A DNA stretch of 64,000 bases from positions 62,001 to 126,000 of the forward strand of contig JASKOT010000015.1 in NCBI GenBank assembly GCA_032158125.1, in the 5' to 3' direction. How positions within the stretch are numbered: the first letter of the stretch is position 1; every line of letters starts with the position of its first letter. The stretch comes from Papiliotrema nemorosa (taxonomy: Eukaryota; Basidiomycota; Tremellomycetes; Tremellales; Rhynchogastremaceae). Position numbers and translations under genes: made by a program. Below are positions 12,410 to 23,037 of the stretch, piece after piece. The notes below the pieces were generated by a model. That model ran no database searches, was not told the origin of the DNA, and saw only the letters and a program-made list of their open reading frames with translations.

Positions 12410-13418
12410 ATGAAGATCATCGTTCTCTTGCAGCTCCTGCCTCTGCTCGCTCTCAGTAAGTACAACATCCAAACCACATCTCTTGCTTGCATGCCGACCT
12501 GTACTGATCTCCGCCCGAATATCATTCTCGTATTGATACAAGCGCTGATAAATAGATGTTAGGGCTCTACCCTCGAATCTCAACGCTCGACAAGCTCCAG
12601 CCATCCTTGTCAAACGACAAATCAACGCTGTCCTCAATGACACGCTGGCTTCTTCCTCTGTTGTAGTGATGGATGCCTCGACAACCTCCAGCGGAATGAT
12701 CAGTCAACCTAGTGGAGACTCGTCGGTCCAGGAAGGTGACGAGGTGGAAGAGGAGAGTGAGGATGTCGAAGATGTCGACGTGGACGACGAGGTGGGCGAG
12801 GAGGGGGAAGAAAACGTGACGGTCACTGCGATTGATGGACCTACTTCCGTCAGCAGTATCGGACCTCGACCTACAGACGACTCGATGAGTCAAGGTCAAG
12901 GTCTAGGCCAAGGTCAACAAGATCAAGGTCAGGGCCAATCGCAGGGACAAGGTCAGTGGAATGGGACTCAAGGGCAAAGTGGAGGTCAAGGTCGAGGAGG
13001 TCAAGATGGTCCCGAGCGAACTGGGCATTTTCACGGATGGAAACACAAGGGTATCTCCAAGGGAGACAATGGGAATGGGTTCGGGAAGGGCGAAGGAGGT
13101 GCGAGTGGTAAATTCGGGGATTTCATCGGAAGCCGAACTTGGAGCGGAATTGAGTCGCTTCCTACTGGTCAAGGGGGAGGCGAAGGTACAGGAAGTGAGA
13201 CTGATGGGGTCTGGGCAGGAGAAGATGAACAACAAGGCGAGACGGATGGAAAGGACGGTGAAGATTACAATAATATTGGAGACGGCGATGATGTCGAAGA
13301 CCAGGATGAGGATGATCAGGACGATGACGAGGACGACGAGGAAGATGACAATGAGGACGACGACGAGGAGGATATCATGACGATTCAGACGGACACGGCA
13401 ATTGCTACCCGACGATAG
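12410..13418 (+). CDS. Secreted, intrinsically disordered acidic Gln/Gly-repeat protein
   Basis: I know no family for this. Exon 1 (12410-12455) encodes a signal peptide core (MKIIVLLQLLPLLAL). A 100-nt intron (12456-12555) restores the frame to NVRALPSNLN. The sequence AILVKRQINAVLND gives a Lys-Arg site suited to Kex2 cleavage. The mature part has an acidic block, then a Gln/Gly repeat (QGQGLGQGQQDQGQGQSQ), a Gly-rich middle, and a C-terminal run of Asp/Glu of about 40 residues near 13260-13375. There is one potential N-glycosylation site early (NDT). It is probably an exported polyanionic wall or matrix protein; a metal-binding role would be a guess. Confidence 0.75.
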
Positions 13419-13573
13419 CTTGAAAGGCTTCTATATGTGGTAGGTAGCGATTTACCTTAGATAGACTTCTGGCAAGTCTTTGTGTGAATATTCTGTTCAT
13501 GTGGGAAATGAGATCAGCATCCCCAGCCCGAGGCAATCTCTCGTGTGCTTCGTATCGAGACCCCGTCCGGTCA

Positions 13574-16307
13574 TCATTCATGTCTCGTATAGATCTGTCT
13601 AACTTTCTCCACAGCTCGCTTTTCAGTCAGCTTCTGTTGAATGCCGTCTAAATTTTGACTGACCTCGTAAGCCTCCCGATAAGGCTGCAACTCGTCTTCC
13701 TTGACTTTAATCTTCTTCACCTTCTTTTCCCTCCCGGCGATCTTCATCATGCCCTTGAAGTGCAAAGCCTGCGTATAAGCACCAATCTGACCCGCGCACG
13801 ACGAGACGACTCACCTCTTGCTTCTCAACCAGAGTCCAGGCTGTTCCCGCACGACCGGCTCGAGCAGTCCGTCCGACTCGATGAACGTATTTACGCATAT
13901 CGACAGGGGTATCGTAGCTAATCACATGCTCGACGACGGGTAGATCCATTCCACGAGCAATGACATCGGAACATATCAACCTGATGGTCAGCCCGACAAC
14001 CCATTCGTCTCTGCCAATCACACTTACAGGTCAACATCGCCCTTGACAAAGGCGGAAAGGATGCGCTGCCTCTCTGCAGGCTTCATATCGCTCGTGTATC
14101 CTTTCACCACCACTGCGTCGGACTTTTCTCCATACTCCTCCTCGAAAGCCATCAGGAGCGAGACAAGTCGAGATACACTCTCCACAGATTTGGTAAAGAC
14201 AAGTCCTCCTCGAACGCGGTATTCTTCAGAATGAAGCAAATGGATGAGGTTGAGCGGTTTCAACTGCGGGGGGAGCGCGAGGTATCGCTCGGTGAGGGTT
14301 GCCGGGAGTGCGAACGACTCGCCAATGGTCGTATCGAGGTATTCTGACTCTTGCACTATAAAGTACTGTGGATCTTGCAAGTTCAGCGATGCGATCGCAG
14401 CTGGGTCCCGGGTCAAAGTAGCGGAAAACAAGAGTTTGTGACACTACTCGTCAGGATTCTTCCTCAGAGGTCCAGGAAAGACTCACGGTAGAGACCGGTG
14501 AACGGTAATACTCGTCATTGACATCGACATTGCCATACGCCGTGCTCCATTCGCCAGCTACCAGATCCCACGGCTGTCGTACAAAATCAGATGGAAGCTC
14601 GACGCGCTGTGTAGGGGGTCGAGTGTGAGACAAGACCTGTTGAAGCCAATTGTGGAAAGATTGGTTCAAGAGACGATCCGCCTCATCAATGACCTATCTG
14701 TCAGCTTGGCCGCTGCTACACGGGATGGCTCACCAAGAATCTCAAATGCTGCAGTGTAAAATTCGGCGTTTGCGTCAAGTGGTCAATCAGTCGACCTGGT
14801 GTAGCGATGAGAATGTCCACTTTGGATGATCCCCCGAGCAGTTTGGTGTCCCTATCCGCAATGAGTTGACTCTGCTCATGCGCAAAGCTCTGATGACCGG
14901 TAGCGGTCCCGATCTACTCATGAGCTCCACCACCAGGGTAAACATATGGTCAGCTTACAGTCAAATTTGTGCCCTTGGCCAGTGCCTCCATAGTCTCCCT
15001 AACCTGAACAACCAAATCTCGGGTAGGCAGCACTATCAATGCTCGTAGCCTCGTCACATATCTCTCCGTGAGGACATGGACGATAGGTATGCTGTAAGCC
15101 AGTGTCTTTCCTGATCCCGTTGGAGCAGAGATGAGGTAATCGTTGATGGGTTTCAGAGGATTGGGAACGAGCGGGATCGACATGAGCTTGGGCAACATGG
15201 CCGCTTGCACTGATGGTCAGCAAGCAACTCGAGATTGTGGCACGAGTCTGAAAACTCGCCCGCGAAGAAGTCGATAACGCCCATGTCTTTCAGGCGGCTG
15301 ACCATCTCCTCATTGATCCCCCTCTCTTCCCCACCTCGCGATATCACCTTGACCTCCTCGATGGGCAAGTGGAGATCTTGGTTGATGATGGTAGCGTCGG
15401 TGAGGTTGGCGGGAAGACCTTGTCGGGAAAGTATCGCAGGATCATGTGCGGCCGCTGGTGTAGGTAGAGGGAAAGCTTCGAGTGTAGGGGGTGAAATGTC
15501 TCTCTCCCCAACAGTCGCTTGATCCCTTTCCACCGCGCCTTCATCTTCATCTTCATCATCGTCTTCATCGTCTTCATCTGCTTCATGCTCCTCCTCCTCC
15601 TCAGCCTCGACCTCAGGCATGCCAATATCTCCATCCACTTCCATACCTCCATTCTGTACCGAGCCGACAGCAAGATCAGCTTCTGGGGCTACTACCGCCT
15701 TCGATTTACCCTTCTCCTCCTTCGCCGACGCTATCGCCCTCAGAAGCGCTTTCTCCTCTTTCCGCCTCTTCCGCTCTTCCGGATCTCTATTGGCTCTCTT
15801 TTCTTTCTTCTCCCTCCGTCTCCTTTCTCGTTCCCCTTCGTCATCCCCTACACCACCCGCTAAGACTTCGCTCTCCTCTCTATCTTTCCGTTTCTTGCTG
15901 TCTCCATTTATTTGTGGTGTTTGTGTGGAAGCGGAAGATTGGGCTGGTATCCTCGAGGGTCCAGCTTCAGCGTTGTCACTGACAGTAACTGTCGAGGTGA
16001 CAGCGGTCGAGTCTGCAGTAAAGACCTTGTTCTTCGGCGCTGCGTCCCGCTTGGCCTTGGCTAACACCTTGTACCTCTTGGCTTTTTTAGCTAGATACGC
16101 CTTCTTTTTCGCTGATTTCTCCTGATGATCAGCTCGAGGCCCTATGTATCCATCAGAAGATGTGCGGACCTTGGGCTTGGCCGGCGTGTCAGGTTTGCCT
16201 GGTACTTGAGCAGAACGAGAAGGGTGGACGGTAGGTCGATTCGGCTGAGCCGACGGGTCAAAGGTGGTGTTTGACCCGAAAGACACATGTTGACCTGTCA
16301 TCGCCAT
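13574..16307 (-). CDS. DBP6: DEAD-box ATP-dependent RNA helicase DBP6
   Basis: This is a ribosome-biogenesis helicase (Dbp6/DDX51 class) for early 60S assembly in the nucleolus. The N-terminal half (about 14.9-16.3 kb) is a disordered extension: Lys/Arg-rich blocks ([20 protein letters not shown]), then an acidic run ([18 protein letters not shown]). The helicase core has [17 protein letters not shown] (motif I), [10 protein letters not shown] (Ia), [10 protein letters not shown] (III), [34 protein letters not shown] (V) and [18 protein letters not shown] (VI). Short introns interrupt the core. The start is set at the first in-frame ATG (16307), because an in-frame stop lies just upstream of a TTG at 16403. 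An upstream initiating exon cannot be excluded. It is divergent from PEX14 (244 bp). Confidence 0.88.
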
Positions 16308-16551
16308 GGCTCGGATATCTCGCGAGCTGGGGCTCGTCCCAAAAGCGCTGTCCAAGTCGACTGGAGATGGACCGAGTAGGGTGTTGTAGGGTGGACTGAA
16401 CAATTCTCAACTTTTGTATCTACCCGAAGGAACCACGTGACCATGACCGTGGGAGACCTTCGACTCACCAGTTGCAACCGGGTATTGGTGTGTCCCGTTC
16501 CATATCACCATTGCATCTCGCCAACAGGTCTAGCATTCATAACCAAGCAGG

Positions 16552-17819
16552 ATGTCGACGACGACAAACCGGGAGGAACTGCTTCACAACGCCGTCTTAT
16601 TCCTGCTCGACCCCAAAGTCAAGGCGGAATCGACCCTCACTTCCCGGATAACCTTTTTAGAGGGTAAAGGGCTGACCGAGCCGGAAATTCAGGAAGCATT
16701 GAGGCGGGCAGATAATGGAGGGCAGTCGAGCTCAAGAGCAGGGCCTTCGACTCGAGCGTTTGCATCTCCTTATGCTCAGAATGGGGGGCAAGTGCGATTT
16801 GAACAACCGCCTGCTTTTCCTAGGCGGGACTGGAGGGACATCTTTGTGCGTATCAAGCTTCCTCCATCGGATGCTTTAGAGGGCCGTGGACAACACGGTG
16901 TATCCAAAGAGTCAGGCTGATAGAAATAGATAATGGCAGTGATATCTGGCGGAGTAGTCTACGGTCTCGCAGCAATAGCAAAGGTGAGCTTACCCCTTCC
17001 ATGCCTAAAACTTCTCCCAGACTCGCCGGTACGTCCTGCTGACATGCCAGAAATACCTCATGCCCCATCTGAAACCACCCACAACGTCGACATTTCAACA
17101 AACCTCTCAATCTCTTGAAGAGCAATACGATGCCGCCCAAACACTCCTGAATCAACTCACGGAATCTACCCAGACGCTACAGACGAATTTGGAGAATGAT
17201 CGGGAAAAGATCAATACGGTAGTAGAGGACGTACAAGATGCCGTGAGGTCGGTGAAGGATAATGAAGAAAGATGGAGGGAAGAAATGAGAGAAGTGAGGG
17301 GAGAAGTGGAAAGCATACGCGATCTCGTGCCCAAGGTAGGTCACACTCTATGATCTTCGAGCCTCAACTGGTGAACATGGTCAATCGCCTGACGCTTAGA
17401 TGATCGAGAAGCACGCTGCAAACCAGAGTTCATCCTTGGCAGAAATGCAAAACGAGCTCCGATCACTCAAATCTCTCCTACAATCACGTACGGCCCCTGC
17501 CCCTACCCCGACCTCCAACCCAACACGAACACAATCTCCTCAACCGGGAAATAACGGCTCCCTAGCCAGCTCGACAGGATCATTACCTGGTTCTGCGTCT
17601 TCTCCAAGTCTATCAGGCGGCATCTCATCCACTACAGCAGCGGCTAATGCCTTGTTGACACCGAAATCCAGAGGTATACCCGCTTGGCAAAAGGCTCCAA
17701 GCAATACAACCGCAACGGCCGCGGGAAGTTCGACTTCTGCAAGTGCAGCTGGATCAGGTGAGGATAGTAGTGTAAAAGGTAAAGGAAAGGAGATAGAAGA
17801 GATCGACGGATCTTCATGA
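16552..17819 (+). CDS. PEX14: Peroxisomal membrane docking protein PEX14
   Basis: Pex14 docks the PTS1/PTS2 receptors at the peroxisomal membrane and forms part of the import pore. The conserved N-terminal receptor-binding domain is clear: REELLHNAVLFLLDPKV, then RITFLEGKGLTEPEIQEAL. A Ser/Gly-rich spacer leads to the FPRRDWRDIF motif and a hydrophobic segment rebuilt after a GTGCGT intron (MAVISGGVVYGLAAIAK). A coiled-coil region (SLEEQYDAAQTLLNQL..., RWREEMREVRGEVESI) follows, then a long Ser/Thr/Pro/Gly tail ending EIDGSS. The first ATG at 16552 fits the usual family N-terminus. Confidence 0.92.
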
Positions 17820-18067
17820 GATGCACTATAATGCCTCTGGTCGACTCGTCACGTCAACTCGTCAAGACAGTCTGATGGTGTCTATCTGCCTGAAGGGGAC
17901 TGTAGCATGAGATCTGAGAACGGGGCCATAGTATCCATGACAAAAAAGGTTCATTAAGGGTCATTAAGCATTCGTGAAGCGGAGGTTATAGCAGAGTGAC
18001 GGCGCCCCAGTCCTACACTCAGGCGTCGAAGGGCAACGTGGGTTGTCCCGCAGACAGACTCTAAGAC
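17820..18067. other. Convergent spacer between PEX14 and MPH1
   Basis: A 3'-to-3' spacer with no open frame of interest. It is presumed to hold UTRs and poly(A) signals. Confidence 0.4.
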
Positions 18068-21000
18068 CTAATACTGCGAGTCCAAGGGATCACTTTGGGT
18101 TTGCGCTGGAATGGTCAGCATAAACATCTCCCGGCGATACAAGGATTCATTGTGATCCCGGCATGGTAGACCACTCACTGTCAAACTGAACATCCTCATC
18201 GTCGCAGACAAAACTGCCCATCTCGTACTCATTCTCCGAACCCGATCCGGCCTCGTCATCACTGACCAAAACCGGTTTTCTCGCTTTGGCAAGCCATCCA
18301 TCCGTGTCGTATCTCGAGTTAAACTTCAATCCTTGTCGATCAGCAACTTGGGTCGACATTCCGGCCATATATGCTGCTCTTTGATTATAACCTCGAGGAG
18401 CTTGAGTGGGTTGGAACTCTTCGCCGGCGAAAAGGCGGTCTGACTCGGATTCAACATCGGACGAAGGTTCGTCGGCCGATCCTTCTGAACCTGATATCTC
18501 GACGTCTAGATCAAGCTTGTTGTCAGTACGGGACTGATGTTGCACACAGAAACACTCACATATCGCTGAACATCGGGGTTGTTCTTTGAGCGTTTCCGTC
18601 TCTGAGGCTGGGCTATTGGGCTCTCGTCCGCAGGTCGGGGTCGAGCGCGAGATCTCCGCGGAACCTCCTCAGGCGGAAGCCCGGCTCGTCTCCTACCAAC
18701 CCTGCGGGGAGGTGGAACAATTGGCGAAGGGACGATAGGTGATGACCGGATCGGTGCGGCCGGCGAAGAGGGTACAAGCGCAGCGGCGGGAGATGATTTG
18801 TGTAGGGGGATAGGTGGCGGAGGCATAGCGTCACGCGATGCTGTAGAGTGAAGTGCTACAGCGGTGGGCGAATTCTTCGGTCGTGAGATTCCCATGATCC
18901 GCTTTCTTACGCCGGAGGCTTGTAGCGAAGATGTCAAACTCGGTACAGGTGTACTGCCTGATGCAGGGAGAGGGTTTGGAGTCAATTTTAGCGGGACGGC
19001 TTTGGGTCGAATAGGCACTGCGGGGGAGGAAATCAGGTCGTCTTCCCATGTCATGTCGATCGAGGCAATCTGGGAGAATCCAGCTTTGGCTGCGATACTC
19101 GGAGACAGCTTTGTCGCGCCGGGCGGGACCAAGCCGAATGGATCGGGCGCAAATGTTGTAGGTGACTCTGGCGAGAGCGGAGGCGGAGGAGCGGCGCGAG
19201 TAGGAGGAGAGCTGGGGGGAGTAAGCATCGGTGGGGAGAGGGCTCTTCGTCGAGGCACCGGCTCGACCGATAAGAAATCGATAGTCGACCGCTTGGGACT
19301 AGAGCTATGCCTGACCTTATCGTCTTCTTTCACTTCGTCCACTTTTTCCTCTTTCCTGGGTATTCTCGTGACTACCACCTGATCCTTCTTGCTCCTGCCC
19401 CTGGGAGCCCTTTTCGCGGGCTGAGGTTGAGCACTCCCCGACCGAGCTCTTTTGACCGGTCGTGTGGTTGTGCTGTTGCCTTTCTCTTTATCCATGGTCG
19501 CAAACAAGTCGTCTAGGTCGACGAGCGTCTCGCTCTCGTCAGATTCCGACAGAACATTGGCGACCTTCTTCTTCGCCTTGCCCTTGCCCTTGGTTTTGGA
19601 TCTCGACTCGACTCGCTCCTCGACCTCTTCTTCCTCTTCGTCGGTCTCCACAGCCGATTTCTTGCCCTTTTTACCTCGAGGTAATTTCCCACAATCCCGA
19701 AGGAGCTCAGCAACTGATTTGAACCCCGTCAATCCATCTTCTGGAATCTCATGTCCTCTCTGTTTTTTTACCTTTTTCGCGCTTTCCCTGTCTTCCCGAT
19801 CCACAGCCGACAGTCGTTTTCGCGATTTGCCTTCCTCCGGATCCCATGGATCGACCGGCATCTCCTGCTCGGTGCAGACTGGCATTTTTCCAGGCGGAAG
19901 GAGGCGCTCCACATCTTCGAACAATTCGAGATTACGAGAATGCAAAATCTCTTCTTGGATATCTCGGTGCGTCTGTTGAGCTGTGTCCCAATTGGCGTCT
20001 TCTCGGCCTTCCGACATGAGCACGTGAACCTTGCCATCCCTTTTTCGACCTGTCCGACCAATCCGTTGAAGCTGCACATCAACGCAATGAAACGAGAGCA
20101 GTGCGAAAAGAACCTACAAGCTTGATAGACTGCTTGGGCATGTCATAGATGACGACAAAATCCACTTCACCAATATCCAGTCCCTCTTCTCCAATCGAGG
20201 TTGAGACAAGGACGTTAAACTTGCCATCCTTGAAGTCTGCGATAGTCTACCTGTCAGCTTGAGGGCACGAAGACTAGCAAGCTCACTTGTTTCTGCTCCT
20301 TTTGATTGAAGCCCTTATCGGATTCTTGTTTGCCTTGAGACTGACCGACAAATTTAGTTGCACTCAGGATACCCTTATGCTCATTCAACATGTCCTGTCA
20401 AATCAGCCAAACCAGGCGAGAGGGAAAGGAGAATGACTGACAACGATCTCCAGAACCCCTTCCCGAAATGAACAGAACACCATTGCCCTTGTATCATTCT
20501 TCTTTCCGTGCACCTCTTCATCCTCTGCAGCTTGCGAGAAATGCTCCAGTAGCTACACGGTGAGCTTGAGCAGAATCGTAGAGAGAGGGCTTACCAGCTC
20601 GAGCGTCTTGACCATCTTCGGGTGCTTGTCGGCCTTTGTCTTGCCCTTCCTTCCCACTCTGATACTGTTGATCTCCGCCTCCACATCCCTCACCAATTTT
20701 TGAAATTCAAAGTTGTTGCGTATCGACCCAGAAGCGGCCTTTGAAGTGGTCTTCTTACCCTGCGCCGTGGTATTCCCTGCAATCTCCGTCAAAGTCGTGT
20801 GAAACATCCCAATGGAGAACTCGAGCTGAGAACATGAGCTGAAGTCGTCAAATTCTAAAGCAGCTCACCAAATTCCCCATGGCCCTCGCCATCTTCTCCA
20901 ACGAGCCTAAAGGTCCGAAAGCCCATCTCATCTTGCTCGTTCGGTCTCGAGCAATCTCCATCCGTTTAGAGGTGAGTCGAAAAGGGCGCAGTCGCTTCGC

Positions 21001-22677
21001 ATCGAAATCACGATCAGTCAAGATATCCGCATCAACTAGCTTCTTAATGAAAGGCTGAAATGTCAGTGTTGGAGAGTCAGCGTCTTGCTTGACTCGCCTT
21101 CATCAAATCTGCCCATCTATCTCTAAAGTCAGAGATGACCTCTCCCATCTGCACAAAGTGCTTCTCGGTGCGCTATGGTCAGCGCAGATATCAAGCTGAA
21201 GATGGAAAAACACTCACCTTTTCATTCATATACTTCCGTATCTCTGGGGCTTCGGCCTCTCTGATCTCAATGCGACTGATATGTAAGGCGTCCACGACAG
21301 ACTGTACCCTTGGTACGTCTGCTCCAGGGGTTGCGGTCAACGCGAGGACTCGGAAAAAGGGATGATGCGCGGTGATGTATGCCAGGATGGTCGTGTAAGC
21401 ATACGATCCGGACGCTTTGTGCGCCTCATCTGAGTGTCAGTCTGTCATTGTGGTCAGTCGGGCGGGGGACTCACCGAAAACCGCTAGCACGATGTCACAC
21501 GGATCGACCGATTTGTTTTTGAGATCATTGTCGAGCGTCTGAGGCGTGCAGTAAAATACCCGTTTCTCTCGCCATAACTTTGCACGCTGAGCAGCTGGGA
21601 GGGACGAGCCCGTCATGACTGCCGCGTCCGCACTAGGAATACCGCAAGTCATTTGACAAGCTTCGATTTGTTGGTTGACAAGAGGTTTGGTAGGTGCCAA
21701 GAAGACGATTTTGCCAGTGGGGAACCAGCGATAGACTACAGTCAGCGACTTCCGCACGGAGTAACTCACAGTTCAGCATGACTACACCGGCAACAAAGGT
21801 CTTTCCGAGACCTGTAGGTAGAGCGACCAGACAATTGTCGGTAAAGCAAGCTTGAACGATTTCGTACTGATAGTCCCGCTTAGGGCGATTTGTGGGATAT
21901 ATATACTCTGCAACCGTCCCGGGGTTAGGTAGGTGCCGCTGCGGTTCGTACGGTTTATCTTTGCGATGAGCCCGAAGCCAAAACGCCGGTAAGTTACTCA
22001 CTAGGATCGACAAAAGGCTTAGGACCCGGAACAAGCGGTTCAAATTCCTCTTCTTCCTCTTCCTCATCGTCAAGATCCTCTTCATCGTCGTCTCTACCCC
22101 AACTTCTCGCTTGGTAGCCTTTCCCTTTCCCCTTTCCCTTCGCTTTCGACTTTTCCACGTTGATACGCCTACCGCTCTCTGCGAATGCAGTGCGATCCCA
22201 TCGTTTCCCTTTGGTGGATTGATTCTCTCTACGAAAGTTGAGGTGAGTTTGGAGTCCCCCGCTGGAGGAGGATCTGCCTAGACCGAGTCGTGATGACGGG
22301 ATTACGCTCTGTTTCGGGGTTGACTTTGTTCGCGAAAAGGGAGTAGAGGTGGGCAGACGGGTAGTGACTTTGTCGAATACGGCCATGGATTCCTCGGGAA
22401 GGCTGAGATCGTCAAAGTCGTCGGAAGAGGGAGGATGAGGGAGTCGGGGGGTCACAGGCTTCGATGGTCCCGCTATAGCAGGTCGCGAGAAGCCATTATT
22501 TCGATATAAGACATGATTGTTGCGAGTGTTGGTAGCAGCCAGGGAAGTGGTAGTCTTTTTATCTGGACCCGGGGCCGCAGAGATGATGCCGGATGTAGCT
22601 TTCGCCGTGATATTGTCCACTTCGTTCAAGAAAGAATCGTCAAAATCAAAATCGTCATCATCGAAGTCGTCCGACAT
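18068..22677 (-). CDS. MPH1: ATP-dependent 3'-5' DNA helicase MPH1 (FANCM family)
   Basis: Mph1/FANCM remodels replication forks and D-loops in homologous recombination and crosslink repair. The N-terminus is acidic ([16 protein letters not shown]) and disordered. The SF2 core has [32 protein letters not shown] (motif I), [13 protein letters not shown] (Ia), YCTPQTL, and [12 protein letters not shown], which is rebuilt across an intron near 21430-21475. ALTATPGA (III) follows. The C-lobe ends with [12 protein letters not shown] (VI). A long Lys/Ser/Pro-rich C-terminal region follows, about 500 residues, much longer than the core requires. The last intron (GTGAGT donor, CTGAC branch point) moves the stop from 18147 to 18068; I prefer the spliced form. 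At least eight introns are present. The start is the first ATG, 360 bp from the divergent fusion gene. Confidence 0.9.
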
Positions 22678-23037
22678 GTTGAGTTCCGTCGTCTGGAGAT
22701 TGCTTCAGATGATACAGACGTATCTATCCGGTACACATCGAAGCTAGAGTCTTTGCAGTACTCCTGGCAGCAAGAAGGCGTCCAAGAATGTCACAAGAAC
22801 GAGAGAACTATGAGACTGAAAGATGGAGGACATGAGCCAGACGCGTCTGTCCAGTCAACCCCGTCGTTTGAGTGGCAAAAATCACAACACCACCCGAGCC
22901 ACTTCCGACGGAATAATGGAGTTGTGTCTCCCGGGGACCCCGCACTTCCACTATCCGGGTGATCGGGCAAGACGACTCGAACTGTGCGTTATAGCCCTAG
23001 ATAACCACACGCTGTATCTCATACCCATATCAACACA
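22678..23037. promoter_or_regulatory. Divergent promoter between MPH1 and the GGCT-aminotransferase gene
   Basis: This 360-bp region separates two start codons pointing apart. No TATA box or recognisable operator stands out. Confidence 0.4.

Noticed and set aside
12896..12960. Possible simple nucleotide microsatellite
   Set aside because: It is the coding of the Gln/Gly repeat of the secreted protein, not a separate repeat element.
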